From contig JAIZVZ010000003.1 of assembly GCA_021768485.1 (NCBI GenBank), positions 1 to 64,000 of the forward strand: 64,000 nucleotides of DNA. The letters run 5' to 3'. Shown piece by piece: positions 52,556 through 61,436 of this stretch (position 1 is the stretch's first letter; each line of letters begins with the position of its first letter). The translations under genes were made by a program, and so were the position numbers. Below the pieces are notes generated by a model, which was not told where the DNA came from, searched no databases, and saw nothing but the letters and a program-made list of their open reading frames with translations. The DNA is from Oxalobacteraceae bacterium (GTDB taxonomy: Bacteria; Pseudomonadota; Gammaproteobacteria; Burkholderiales; Burkholderiaceae_D).

Positions 52556-52885
52556 TCAAACGCCCGGCGAACCCGGATCGCCCGCATTTTTACCCTTCAG
52601 CGGCAGTTCCATGCCGGAACTGAACTTGGCGCGGTAGTCACCCATCAAGTGGCGTAATTCACGAATCGACATGCCTGTTACTTCATGCATGCGCAACAAC
52701 ATCGAGGCACTGATCGTCAAACGCTGGTGACGAATCTTGCTGATAAGCGGAGGGGCAACTTCAAGCGCCCGCGACAAAGCCGCATCATTCTTGAGTCCAA
52801 GAAGATTGATGATGCCATCCAGTAATTGATCAGGGTTATATGTGAAGCTCTGATTTTCACCCGGATTAAGTGCAGCAGACGTCAT
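52556..52885 (-). CDS. Small helix-turn-helix-like protein
   Basis: 109 residues: YNPDQLLDGIINLLGLKNDAALSRALEVAPPLISKIRHQRLTISASMLLRMHEVTGMSIRELRHLMGDYRAKF. The stretch KNDAALSRALEVAPPLISKIRHQRLTISASMLLRM reads as a five-helix XRE-like HTH in which residues ~41-52 would recognise DNA. Such proteins are common in Oxalobacteraceae without an assigned role. GGAG six bases before the ATG supports the start. It is convergent with pdxH and has an AT-rich upstream region. Confidence 0.72.
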   Translation of the reverse strand: MTSAALNPGENQSFTYNPDQLLDGIINLLGLKNDAALSRALEVAPPLISKIRHQRLTISASMLLRMHEVTGMSIRELRHLMGDYRAKFSSGMELPLKGKNAGDPGSPGV

Positions 52886-53462
52886 GATTCTCTCCAGTAA
52901 TCATCTATTTATTAATTTGCCGTCGAATAATGTATTTAACAAAATTGACAAGTTTGTGTGGCCGCAGGCAAAAAATCGGCGAATAAAAAAGGAAATCGAA
53001 GCGAGCGATTCCCCCTCACGCAAGGATTGCCGCGTGGAAATAAAGAAATAAGGTGTTGTGTTTTTATAAAATTTGTTCCTTACAGCAATTATTGTAATGC
53101 ATTTTTAAATGAAACACATATTTTTTGCTTTATTTGTTTAATTTGATACATCCCTCAAGAAATTGATGGATAGTAACAAATTGCATCGATAAAAATACCA
53201 AAAGTTTCGCGCGAAGGGGCCGATGCAATGGCGGCGCATGCAGCTACCGGCAAATCTGCTTTTTCAGCTGAAAAGGAAAGGTAAGGACGATGTCCGGCTT
53301 GAGCGTCGGCCGGCCGCGGCGCCGGCTTCAATGCCGTCTCGCCGGAATGCGAACAAGACGCAGTTTGCATCGCCTGTGTCGGCACCTGTGTCGGCAGTTG
53401 CGTCGGCTCGGAAGCCGGTTCAAAAATGCAAAGGAAAGGCCGCTCCAAAGCCGACAGGAAAA
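52886..53462. other. AT-rich intergenic region with a 12-bp repeat
   Basis: 577 bases. 52890-53215 is markedly AT-rich against the rest of the window and carries no gene. 53373-53408 holds three 12-bp units (CCTGTGTCGGCA twice, then GTTGCGTCGGCT). A minus-strand frame at 53155-53448 spans the repeat but shows no family pattern, and I do not call it. Confidence 0.6.
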
Positions 53463-54137
53463 TCAGCCCGCCGGCACACTGCTCCGCACGAGATCGATAC
53501 GCCGGCGCAGACGCTGCTCCTCGGCCGCATCGCCGCCCTGCCGCGCCCGCATCGCCTGCACGCCGAGCCAGGCCAGCAAGGGCCGGCGCCAGCCCTGCGC
53601 CGATGCGGTATCGACCGCGATTGCGATCACTTGCGGATCGGCGCGGCCGCTGCGCAGCAAAACCGCGGCTGCCACCAATTGCGACAAAGGATCGTCGATG
53701 CTCGCAACAGCGGCAGCCAAGGCTTGCGGCGCGGCGCTCAAGACGCTGCGCTGCGCCGGCGGCAGCAAGGCGGCATCGGCCAGCGGCGCACGGCCAGCAA
53801 GATAATCGGCATAAGCACGGCTCGCGGCATCGCTGTCGGCGCGCAGTTTTTCAAATCCGCTGCATTCGTCCAGTACCAGGCTGGCAACTCGCATGGCGCA
53901 GCGCAGCAGCTCCACCCGCGCCACCTGCACCACCTGCCCGCTGCTGGCCATGGCGGCGCGCGCCCTGGCGAACTCGGCGCCCTCGACCCGGTCGTTGCCG
54001 GCCATGTAAGCGGCGGTCATGCTGTCGGCGCTGCTGCTGGCATTGAGCTGCCAGTCGGGGATGGCGCGGCCGCCGGCACAGGCGGCCAGCATTAAGGCCA
54101 GCATCACGGCCATGCTGGCGACGATTGGAATTTTCAT
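53463..54137 (-). CDS. Lipoprotein of the Mce operon, function unknown
   Basis: 224 residues with a lipoprotein signal (MAVMLALMLAACAGG, Cys at about residue 20). The mature part is Ala-rich and helical: DWQLNASSSADSMTAAYMAGNDRVEGAEFARARAAM and LLPPAQRSVLSAAPQALAAAVASI. It overlaps the end of the Mce gene by four bases and is its last partner. It does not resemble the usual ABC-type auxiliary lipoprotein of Mla-like systems. A role as outer-membrane partner of the Mce protein is inferred from position only. Confidence 0.72.
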   Translation of the reverse strand: MKIPIVASMAVMLALMLAACAGGRAIPDWQLNASSSADSMTAAYMAGNDRVEGAEFARARAAMASSGQVVQVARVELLRCAMRVASLVLDECSGFEKLRADSDAASRAYADYLAGRAPLADAALLPPAQRSVLSAAPQALAAAVASIDDPLSQLVAAAVLLRSGRADPQVIAIAVDTASAQGWRRPLLAWLGVQAMRARQGGDAAEEQRLRRRIDLVRSSVPAG

Positions 54138-55144
54138 GGCAGCTTGACCTCGGCTTCGCGTTTGAACGGCCATTTGCGGTTGATTTCATTGACCAGTTGT
54201 TCGACCTTGCGCAAATTGCTTTCTACCTCGGCGCGCAGCGGACCGAGGTCGGCACTGGCGCCTTTCAGATTGGCGCCCACTACCTGGGCATCGGCCAACA
54301 GGCCGTCGACTTTTTTCAGGCTGGCGCGGGTATCGGCCAGCAGACCATTCAATTGAGCGATTGCCGCCTGCGCTTCGGGCAAGGCGCCCTGCTTGCCGAA
54401 GACCTGGCTATCGGCCTTGCGCGCCAGCTGGTCGACGCTGGCCAGCAAACGGTTGGCGCGGTCGATCATGACAAACATCTTTTGCGCATTCTCGTCGCTG
54501 CCGGCCAGTACGCCCAGCGCACCGCTCTTGCCGGCCAGACGCTCGGTGGCCGCGCGCACGTTGCGCAGGCTCGCTTCGAGCGACGAATCATTGGCCGTCA
54601 GCGTGTTCAGGTTTTGCAGCAAATCCTTGGCGGCCGCCACCAGCGCCGGGATTTCAGCCGCGGCATCCCCCACCAGCACCTCGCGCACCGCCCCTTCGGG
54701 CAGCGGCGGATCGCTCAAGATGCCGCTGAAAGCGCGCAGGCGGGTGCCGCCGACGAGCGCCCTCTCCATCGTAAAGACACTGGAAGTGCGCAGCCAGTGC
54801 GCATCTTTTTTGGCGACGTCGACAATCATCCTGGCCTTGCCGTCCTGGCTCAGCTCTATCTGGCTGACGCGGCCGATCGGAAAACCGGAAAACGTCACAT
54901 CCATGCCGACCATCACGCCTTCGGCATCGTTGGCCATCAACACCAGCTTTTGCACCGATTCGAATGCCCCGCGCGCATACATCAGATAAGCCACGGTAGC
55001 GGCCATCAACAGCAGCATCGCACTGAGCAGCAGCGCGGCCTTGAATTCGACATTGGCAATCGGCGGCAGCGGCGCCAGCGCTGCGGCGTCCTGCCCAGCG
55101 CCTTGTTCAGCGCCGTTTTCAGGCACCTCGTTTTGCCCGTTCAT
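54134..55144 (-). CDS. MCE/MlaD domain protein
   Basis: About 336 residues: one membrane helix (FKAALLLSAMLLLMAATVAYLMYARG, residues ~28-53) and a MlaD/MCE beta-barrel domain (LVLMANDAEGVMVGMDVTFSGFPIGRVSQIELSQDGKARMIVDVAKKD). A long helical tail with heptads follows (LLASVDQLARKADSQ... LRAEVESNLRKVEQLV). MCE proteins form periplasmic rings that pass lipids between membranes. The permease gene precedes it by 80 bases and the lipoprotein gene overlaps it. The ATG at 55144 is preferred to a TTG at 55162. Confidence 0.9.
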   Translation of the reverse strand: MNGQNEVPENGAEQGAGQDAAALAPLPPIANVEFKAALLLSAMLLLMAATVAYLMYARGAFESVQKLVLMANDAEGVMVGMDVTFSGFPIGRVSQIELSQDGKARMIVDVAKKDAHWLRTSSVFTMERALVGGTRLRAFSGILSDPPLPEGAVREVLVGDAAAEIPALVAAAKDLLQNLNTLTANDSSLEASLRNVRAATERLAGKSGALGVLAGSDENAQKMFVMIDRANRLLASVDQLARKADSQVFGKQGALPEAQAAIAQLNGLLADTRASLKKVDGLLADAQVVGANLKGASADLGPLRAEVESNLRKVEQLVNEINRKWPFKREAEVKLP

Positions 55145-55224
55145 GAGGGCGCACGCCCGCAAGCATCACTCGTCTCAGGCGCTGGCCCGCATGCATTGTC
55201 ATGGTCCATTTCGAATCCCGCTAT

Positions 55225-56040
55225 TTAATAATAATTGCCCATCAGGGAAGCCACCTCAATCAGCAACACCACCGAAAACAGGCGGACCACGCCGGCCTGT
55301 CCACTGGTGCCGCGCCGGCGGCGCTGGCGAACATCGCTGGCGGCGCCGTCGGAATAAGCCGATGCCATCGGAATGAAAGAAACAGCAAGGCTGAAAAAAA
55401 ACAGCTTCAATACCAGAATCAGGTTGACGGCAGAATTGAACACCTGGCCGACCACCCGCGTATACATCGCCACCGCCCACGGCGTAAAGCCATAAATGGC
55501 CAGATAGGCCAGCACCAGCGTCATGATGCAGCTGACCGTGCCCAGCATCCATACTGAAAACACGCCGGCCAGTACGCGCGGCAGAAATTCCTGACGCACC
55601 GGATCGACTCCCCGCTGCCGCAAACCGAGCAAAACACCGGCGGCGCGCATCTGGCCGACCAGGGCCGCTTCCGGCAGCATATGACGCAAGGCGATGAACA
55701 GGGCGGCCGTAAGCGGAATCAATTCCAGCACCAGCACCCGCACCACCATTTCGATGGCAAACCGCGACAGGCCGTAACTGAGCGCAGTCACCACCACGAT
55801 CCGGATCAGAACCACCCCGACCAGCGCCGACAGTACGGTAAACCATAGCAGATTGGGCAAGGCGGCACGGACGATATGATGCGCGATCAGGCGCCGCCGG
55901 CTGCGGTCATAGGTCGACGGCGACAGCGCCAGCGCGACGATCACGACCCCGAACAACAGGATATTCCACCACGTGGCAAGCCACGCCAGGGCAGCCGATC
56001 CAAGACGCTTGAACGCCGATGAGGGAATTGATCGATTCAT
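55225..56040 (-). CDS. MlaE family ABC permease
   Basis: 271 residues with five to six helices and MlaE-type features: a long first cytoplasmic loop, the LELIPLTAALFIALR segment (the E-P-TALxxALR permease signature) and FFFSLAVSFIPMASAYSDG. It would form the membrane part of an Mce lipid transporter. No ATP-binding subunit gene lies in the operon or elsewhere in the window, so the ATPase must come from another locus or the system is degenerate. The sequence is divergent from canonical MlaE. First gene of permease-mce-lipoprotein. Confidence 0.85.
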   Translation of the reverse strand: MNRSIPSSAFKRLGSAALAWLATWWNILLFGVVIVALALSPSTYDRSRRRLIAHHIVRAALPNLLWFTVLSALVGVVLIRIVVVTALSYGLSRFAIEMVVRVLVLELIPLTAALFIALRHMLPEAALVGQMRAAGVLLGLRQRGVDPVRQEFLPRVLAGVFSVWMLGTVSCIMTLVLAYLAIYGFTPWAVAMYTRVVGQVFNSAVNLILVLKLFFFSLAVSFIPMASAYSDGAASDVRQRRRRGTSGQAGVVRLFSVVLLIEVASLMGNYY

Positions 56041-56244
56041 GTCTACGCTTGTTCAAAGGACAAGACAGTGTACACAGATATGGCGCCGCCGGGCAGCCGC
56101 CGCGCAATGCCGGGCGATGTTTATTAGCGCGCCCAAAGTACCGGCGGCACCGGCGGCGCCGGCCCGTGATTTATCGCCACGCGCCATCGCCGCTGCCGCC
56201 TTCGCTTTCATCCCTTTCATTGGCGATTTTGCCATCCTCCCTGT

Positions 56245-56309
56245 TATCCCCACTTGTTGTGCGCAAATCTGTGGATAAGTTGTTGCACTCTTGTCTACAT
56301 CATTGATTT
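56245..56309. repeat. Bipartite DnaA-box-like element, copy 2
   Basis: TATCCCCA, 17 bases with TGTGCGCAA, TGTGGATAA, 22 bases, then CATTGATTT, the same layout as at 51363-51427. Here the left box extends to TTATCCCCA (from 56244), one mismatch from the DnaA box. It lies 119 bases before the mnmH start, in the 387-base gap between the divergent Mce operon and mnmH, which shows no gene. Confidence 0.75.
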
Positions 56310-56427
56310 CATGGCCATTTTCAGGCGTGATTAAACGCAAGGCAGGCATGTGCCGCGCGCGATGAACCCGGCGCTCCGTTTATCGGCGATAATGTCAGAC
56401 CGTCATTGCCGCCTCCATTCGTCCAAA

Positions 56428-57507
56428 ATGAAGTACCCCGCCGTGCTGCCCATTAGCGAGATCTTGCCGCAACTCGAACGTTTCGATGCCATCATCGACG
56501 TTCGCAGTCCGGTCGAATTCGCCGAAGACCACTTGCCCGGCGCAATCAATTGCCCGGTGCTCGATGACGCCCAGCGCATCGCGGTCGGTACCATGTACAA
56601 GAGCGTCAGTGCATTCGAGGCAAAAAAGCTCGGCGCCGCGCTGGTCGCCAAAAACATCGCCTGGCATATCGAAAACACCTTCATGCAGTATCCGCAGGGC
56701 TGGAAGCCGCTGATTTATTGCTGGCGCGGCGGCAACCGCAGCGGCGCCATGGCGCTGATTCTGGCCAAGATAGGCTGGCCGGCGACCCAGCTCGAGGGCG
56801 GCTACAAAGCCTTTCGGGGCCATGTCAATGCCGAACTGGCGACGCTGCCGCAACGCTTCCATTACAACGTGCTGTGCGGCCCGACCGGCAGCGGCAAAAG
56901 CCGCCTGCTGCAAACGCTGGCGGCCCAGGGCGCGCAGGTACTCGATCTAGAACTGCTGGCCCGGCACCGCGGTTCGGTGTTGGGCAATTTGCCGACCGGG
57001 CCGCAACCGTCGCAAAAACGTTTTGAAAGCCTGATCTGGGACTTGCTGCGCAGCCTGGACCCGGCGCGTCCCGTGTTTGTCGAGTCGGAAAGCAAAAAGA
57101 TTGGAAAACTTCGGGTGCCGGAAGCACTGATCGTGGCCATGCGCGCCGCCAGCTGCACCGCGGTCGACCTCGCGCTGGGGCAGCGGGTACAATTGCTGAT
57201 GCAGGATTATCTGCATTTTGTCGACCAGCCGGCACTGCTCGCCGCGCCGCTCGATTTGCTGGCCCATTTGCATGGCCGCGAAAAAATCAGCCATTGGCAG
57301 CAATTGGCACAAGAGGGGCATATGGAAAAAATGGTGGAGGAATTGTTGACCGAACATTACGACCCGGCCTATCTGCATTCGATCAAGCGCAATTTCGATC
57401 GGCTCGAACAGGCCATCCCCCTGACATTGAGCGATATCTCCGAACAATCTTTCGAGCAGGCTGCCGCACAGTTGTGCAAGCTGGCCGCCAGCGCTCTTCC
57501 GGCCTGA
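56428..57507 (+). CDS. mnmH: tRNA 2-selenouridine synthase
   Basis: 359 residues: an N-terminal rhodanese domain with the active Cys98 in LIYCWRGGNRSGAMALIL, then a P-loop ATPase-like domain (GPTGSGKS at residues 151-158). QRFESLIWDLLRSLDPARPVFVESESKKIG is also typical. It replaces sulfur by selenium at the wobble 2-thiouridine of tRNA-Lys, Glu and Gln via a geranylated intermediate, using selenophosphate. selD follows 30 bases later, the donor enzyme. The Met at 56428 starts the conserved region. tRNA-Glu, one of its substrates, is encoded in this window. Confidence 0.95.
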   Translation: MKYPAVLPISEILPQLERFDAIIDVRSPVEFAEDHLPGAINCPVLDDAQRIAVGTMYKSVSAFEAKKLGAALVAKNIAWHIENTFMQYPQGWKPLIYCWRGGNRSGAMALILAKIGWPATQLEGGYKAFRGHVNAELATLPQRFHYNVLCGPTGSGKSRLLQTLAAQGAQVLDLELLARHRGSVLGNLPTGPQPSQKRFESLIWDLLRSLDPARPVFVESESKKIGKLRVPEALIVAMRAASCTAVDLALGQRVQLLMQDYLHFVDQPALLAAPLDLLAHLHGREKISHWQQLAQEGHMEKMVEELLTEHYDPAYLHSIKRNFDRLEQAIPLTLSDISEQSFEQAAAQLCKLAASALPA

Positions 57508-57537
57508 ATTCAGGCGTTTTCTTCAAACAGAATCGAT

Positions 57538-58593
57538 ATGACAGACCTTGCCCAAGCAAACATCAGATTGACCGAGTTTTCCCATGGCGGCGGTTGCGGT
57601 TGCAAGATCGCACCGGGCGTCCTGGCCAGCATCCTGAAAAATTCCGGCGGTTTTCCGATCCCGAAAGAACTGATGGTCGGCATCGAAACCGCCGACGATG
57701 CCGCCGTCTACCGCCTCAATGATGAGCAGGCCCTGATCGCCACCACCGATTTTTTCATGCCCATCGTCGACGATCCTTTCGACTTCGGCCGCATCGCCGC
57801 CACCAATGCGATTTCGGACGTGTATGCGATGGGCGGCACGCCGATCATGGCGCTGGCGCTGGTCGGCATGCCGATCGACAAGCTGCCGCTCGACGTCATC
57901 GCCAACATCCTCAAGGGCGGCGAAGCGATCTGCGCCGAAGCCGGGATCCCGATCGCCGGCGGCCATACCATCGATTCGGTCGAGCCGATTTACGGCCTGG
58001 TCGTGCTGGGCCTGGTCCATCCTTCGCGCGTCAAGCGCAATGCCGATGCCCGCGCCGGCGACAAACTGATTCTCGGCAAACCGCTCGGCGTCGGCGTGCT
58101 GTCGGCGGCCCTGAAAAAAAATGCGCTCGACGCCGCCGGCTACGCCTCGCTGATCGACAGCACCACCCGCCTCAACACCCCGGGCAAGAAACTGGCCGGG
58201 CTCGCCGGCGTGCATGGCCTGACCGACGTCACCGGCTTTGGCCTTTTGGGCCATCTGCTGGAACTGGCACGCGGTGCGCAGCTGACAGCCAGGCTCGAAA
58301 TGGCCGCCATCCCCTTCTTGCCGCAAGTCGAACAACTGGCGCAGCGCGGCTTTGTTACCGGGGCCTCGGCCCGCAACTGGCTCGGCTATGGCGCCGAAGT
58401 CGAACTGGCGCCGGCCATCGGCGAATTGCATAAGGCGCTGCTGACCGATCCGCAAACGGCCGGCGGCCTGCTGGTGTCGTGCGCGCCGGCGGCCGTCGGG
58501 CAAGTCCTGGCCTTGTTTGCCGAGGAAGGTTTTGCCCATGCGGCCGTCATCGGCGAAATGCAGGCCGGCGCGCCCAAGGTAAGGGTCGCATAA
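57538..58593 (+). CDS. selD: Selenide, water dikinase
   Basis: 351 residues of selenophosphate synthetase. The active loop SHGGGCGCKIAP carries Cys20 and Lys23; the catalytic residue is Cys rather than selenocysteine. Further landmarks are ETADDAAVYRLNDEQALIATTDFFMPIVDDPFDFGRIAATNAISDVYAMGG and GLTDVTGFGLLGH. It makes selenophosphate from selenide and ATP. It is in an operon with mnmH, and a selenate-type ABC transporter follows. No selA or selB is visible, so in this window selenium supply serves tRNA modification only. Confidence 0.97.
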   Translation: MTDLAQANIRLTEFSHGGGCGCKIAPGVLASILKNSGGFPIPKELMVGIETADDAAVYRLNDEQALIATTDFFMPIVDDPFDFGRIAATNAISDVYAMGGTPIMALALVGMPIDKLPLDVIANILKGGEAICAEAGIPIAGGHTIDSVEPIYGLVVLGLVHPSRVKRNADARAGDKLILGKPLGVGVLSAALKKNALDAAGYASLIDSTTRLNTPGKKLAGLAGVHGLTDVTGFGLLGHLLELARGAQLTARLEMAAIPFLPQVEQLAQRGFVTGASARNWLGYGAEVELAPAIGELHKALLTDPQTAGGLLVSCAPAAVGQVLALFAEEGFAHAAVIGEMQAGAPKVRVA

Positions 58594-58627
58594 TAAAACC
58601 CCAAAATAGATTACTTTCACGCAGTAA

Positions 58628-58698
58628 CTGTTGTGCCTGCAGTCGCTGTCGCACCAAAAGTCGCTGTAGCACCGAAAATAGCTGTCGCACCTGTATCA
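58628..58698. repeat. 18-bp tandem repeat (GCTGTCGCACCAAAAGTC)
   Basis: About four 18-bp units (GCTGTCGCACCAAAAGTC, GCTGTAGCACCGAAAATA, GCTGTCGCACCTGTATCA, and a diverged upstream copy) between selD and the binding-protein gene. In frame it gives VAVAPK repeats, but it lies before the real start codon. Confidence 0.85.
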
Positions 58699-58767
58699 TT
58701 CAGTTTCATTCAGTCCTGCCGAATTTTGTTTCATTACTCATACAATCATACAAATAAAGAGGTATCC

Positions 58768-59652
58768 ATGATCCGTCCATCGCTCTCCCGCCTGTTCTCC
58801 TTGCGCGCCCTGCTGGCGCCGGCCCTGACCGCCCTTGCGCTGAGCGCCAGCGGCGCCGCCCTGGCGCAGCAAGTGCTGCGCGTATCGGCCATTCCCGACG
58901 AAGCGCCGACCGAATTGCAGCGCAAGTTCAAGCCGCTGGGCGCCTATCTCGAGAAAAAACTCGGCATGAAGGTTGAATTCACGCCCGTCACCGATTATGC
59001 GGCCTCGGTCGAAGGCCTGATCAACAATAAGCTCGACATGGTCTGGTTCGGCGGTTTCACCTTTGTGCAAGCCAATGTGCGCAGCGGCGGCAAGATCGTG
59101 CCACTGGTGCAGCGCGAAGAAGACCAGCAATTCAAATCGGTCTTCATCACCACCGACAAGTCGATCAAGCGCCTCGAAGACTTGAAGGGCAAGACCTTCA
59201 GCTTCGGTTCGGAATCGTCGACTTCGGGCCATCTGATGCCGCGCTCGTATCTGCTGGCGGCCAAGATCTCGCCCGACACCGACCTCAAACGCATCGCCTT
59301 CTCGGGCGCACATGACGCCACCGTGGCGGCCGTAGCCGGCGGCAAGGTCGATGCCGGCGTCCTCAATATCTCGGTATGGGAAAAACTGGTCGCCAGCGGC
59401 AAGGTCGATCCGAAAGTGGTCCATGTGTTTTACACCACGCCCGGCTTTTACGACTATAACTGGAGCGTGCGCGCCAATATGAACCCTGTCGTCCGCAAAA
59501 AGTTGACCGAGGCCTTTCTGGCCCTGAGCCGCAACGATGCCCAAGGCCGCGAAATCCTCGATTTGCAGCGCGCCACGCGCTTCATTCCGACCAAGGCCGA
59601 AAACTACGCGCCGATCGAAGCGGCCGCGCACAATGCGGGCCTGTTGAAATAA
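58768..59652 (+). CDS. Putative selenate ABC transporter substrate-binding protein (PhnD-like)
   Basis: 294 residues with a signal peptide ending ALA at residue 33, then the PhnD-type type II binding-protein fold: VLRVSAIPDEAPTELQRKFKPLGAYLEKKLGMKVEFTPVTDYAASVEGL, DMVWFGGFTFVQA, TFSFGSESSTSGHLMPR and KVDAGVLNISVWEKLV. This matches the subgroup described as putative selenate ABC transporter periplasmic protein, which is found with selD and selU. AAAGAGGTATCC precedes the ATG. The transport substrate is inferred; phosphonate or phosphite cannot be ruled out. Confidence 0.88.
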   Translation: MIRPSLSRLFSLRALLAPALTALALSASGAALAQQVLRVSAIPDEAPTELQRKFKPLGAYLEKKLGMKVEFTPVTDYAASVEGLINNKLDMVWFGGFTFVQANVRSGGKIVPLVQREEDQQFKSVFITTDKSIKRLEDLKGKTFSFGSESSTSGHLMPRSYLLAAKISPDTDLKRIAFSGAHDATVAAVAGGKVDAGVLNISVWEKLVASGKVDPKVVHVFYTTPGFYDYNWSVRANMNPVVRKKLTEAFLALSRNDAQGREILDLQRATRFIPTKAENYAPIEAAAHNAGLLK

Positions 59653-59769
59653 AGTACGTCAAAAAATTCGTAAAAAAATACGAAACTGGCGGTCCGCGCC
59701 TCGCCGGCGGACCGCTATCGAATGAAATGCCGGGCCCGATAGCGGGCCCGAAAGAATCGATTTATCCGC

Positions 59770-60591
59770 ATGACTTATCTTTTACAAGACGTTTGTGTGC
59801 GCCACGCCGGCGCGCCCGATGCCGCCTTTGCCTTGCGCGGCATCACGCTGTCGATCCGGCAGGGCGAGCAGATCGCATTGATCGGTCCGTCCGGCGCCGG
59901 CAAGACGAGCTTGCTGCACACCCTGGCCTGCGCGCTGCAGCCGGCCTCGGGCAGCATCTCGGTATTTGACGCCGAGCCGTGGGCGCTGTCGAGCCAGGCG
60001 CGCCAGAAGCTGCGTTCGCAATCGTTTCTGGCACCGCAGACGCCGCCGATGCCGCCGCGCCAGCGGGTGGTCAATGCGGTGCTGGCCGGCGCCTTGCCGC
60101 ACTGGAGCGTATGGCAGGCGATCGGCTCGCTGATCCGTCCGCGCGATCCGCAGGCCGCTTTTCTGGCCCTGCAGCGCTTCAACCTGCAAGACAAGCTGTA
60201 TGCGCGCGTCGACCGCCTGTCGGGCGGCGAGCGCCAGCGCTGCGGCATGGCGCGGGCCCTGGTCTCGAGCGCGCGCGCCTTTCTGGTCGACGAGCCGCTG
60301 TCGGCGCTTGACCCGACGCTGGCGCTGCAAACGCTGGCCGTATTACAGCAGGAGGCAGCGCGGCGCCATGCCACGCTGGTCTGCAGCCTGCACCAGGTTG
60401 AACTGGCCCGCGGCAATTTTACGCGCCTGATCGGTTTGCGCGACGGCGCCATCGTCTTCGACGCGGCCAGCGCCGACGTCAGCGATGCCGCCATCGCCGC
60501 GCTGTACGACAATCGCCGGCCGGCCGCCGCCAGCCCGATCGCGGACGACAGCGCCGAACCCGCTCTGCCTGCCTTGCCGCCGGGTTGCTGA
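59770..60591 (+). CDS. ABC transporter ATP-binding protein (PhnC-like, selenate type)
   Basis: 273 residues: Walker A GPSGAGKTS near residues 39-47, Q-loop FLAPQTPPMPPRQRVVNAV, signature LSGGERQRCGMARAL, Walker B AFLVDEPLSALDP and the switch His in CSLHQVELA. It drives the two downstream permeases. It is on the same strand as the binding protein (117-base gap) and its stop overlaps the first permease start (TGATG). The C-terminal 25 residues after LYDNRRP are low-complexity. The substrate follows from the operon. Confidence 0.92.
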   Translation: MTYLLQDVCVRHAGAPDAAFALRGITLSIRQGEQIALIGPSGAGKTSLLHTLACALQPASGSISVFDAEPWALSSQARQKLRSQSFLAPQTPPMPPRQRVVNAVLAGALPHWSVWQAIGSLIRPRDPQAAFLALQRFNLQDKLYARVDRLSGGERQRCGMARALVSSARAFLVDEPLSALDPTLALQTLAVLQQEAARRHATLVCSLHQVELARGNFTRLIGLRDGAIVFDAASADVSDAAIAALYDNRRPAAASPIADDSAEPALPALPPGC

Positions 60592-61436
60592 TGAGTACAA
60601 CCAGTCCCTTGCCAAGACCTGTCGTGCCGGCCGACCCGGCCTGGCGCGGACGCCTGAGCGCCTGCGCCGTATTCGTGCTGATATTGTGGCCCATGCTGGT
60701 GCTGGCCGAATTCAAGCCGTGGCTTTTGTTCGATGCCCAAAGCCTGCAGGCCACCGGCCATTTCCTGGCCAGTTTTGTCCCGCCCGCCCATTCGCTGGAA
60801 TTTTTGCAGATGGTGGCCGGCGCGACCTGGGAAACCATCGCCATGGCCAGTGCCGGCATGGCGCTGGCCTTGCTCGGCGCCATTCCGATGAGTCTGCTGT
60901 CGAGCGAACAGCTGTCGATTTCCCGTATCGGCCGCGCGCATGCCGGCCCCCTGGCCCGCCTGGCGCGGCAATTGGTGCGCTGGCTGCTGGTGCTGCTGCG
61001 CAGCGTGCCGGAACTGGTGTGGGCCTTGCTGCTGGTGCGCATCGTCGGCCTCGGCCCGACCGCCGGCGTGGTCGCCATCGCCCTGACCTATTGCGGCATG
61101 CTGGGCAAGGTGTATGCCGACATCCTCGAATCGAGCGACGCCGCGGCCTGCACGGCCCTGCTGCGCAATGGCAGCGGCCGGCTGGCGGCGCTGCTGTACG
61201 GCGCCCTGCCGGAAGCGGCGGCCGAACTGCTGTCGTACACGATTTACCGCTGGGAATGCGCGATTCGCGGCTCGGTCGTGATGGGTTTCGTCGGTGCCGG
61301 CGGCCTCGGCCAGCGCATGGATGAATCGATGAAAATGATGGCCGGCGACGAATTGTCGACCATGCTCATCGTTTTCGTACTGCTGGTGGCCGCCGCCGAC
61401 GGCGTCTCGGGCATGTTGCGCAGGCGTTTTGCATGA
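60591..61436 (+). CDS. ABC transporter permease (PhnE-like), first
   Basis: 281 residues with about six helices and the binding-protein-dependent permease loop region (RSVPELVWALLLVRIVGLGPTAGVVAIALTYCGMLGKVYADILE; WECAIRGSVVMGFVGAGGLGQ, the EAA-like motif). The start ATG overlaps the ATPase stop codon by one base. It forms the inner-membrane channel together with the next permease. Confidence 0.9.
   Translation: MSTTSPLPRPVVPADPAWRGRLSACAVFVLILWPMLVLAEFKPWLLFDAQSLQATGHFLASFVPPAHSLEFLQMVAGATWETIAMASAGMALALLGAIPMSLLSSEQLSISRIGRAHAGPLARLARQLVRWLLVLLRSVPELVWALLLVRIVGLGPTAGVVAIALTYCGMLGKVYADILESSDAAACTALLRNGSGRLAALLYGALPEAAAELLSYTIYRWECAIRGSVVMGFVGAGGLGQRMDESMKMMAGDELSTMLIVFVLLVAAADGVSGMLRRRFA

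Noticed and set aside
53155-53448. A 97-codon minus-strand frame with TQLPTQVPTQ
   Set aside because: Spans a 12-bp DNA repeat and has no family pattern or ribosome site, so I did not call it a gene.
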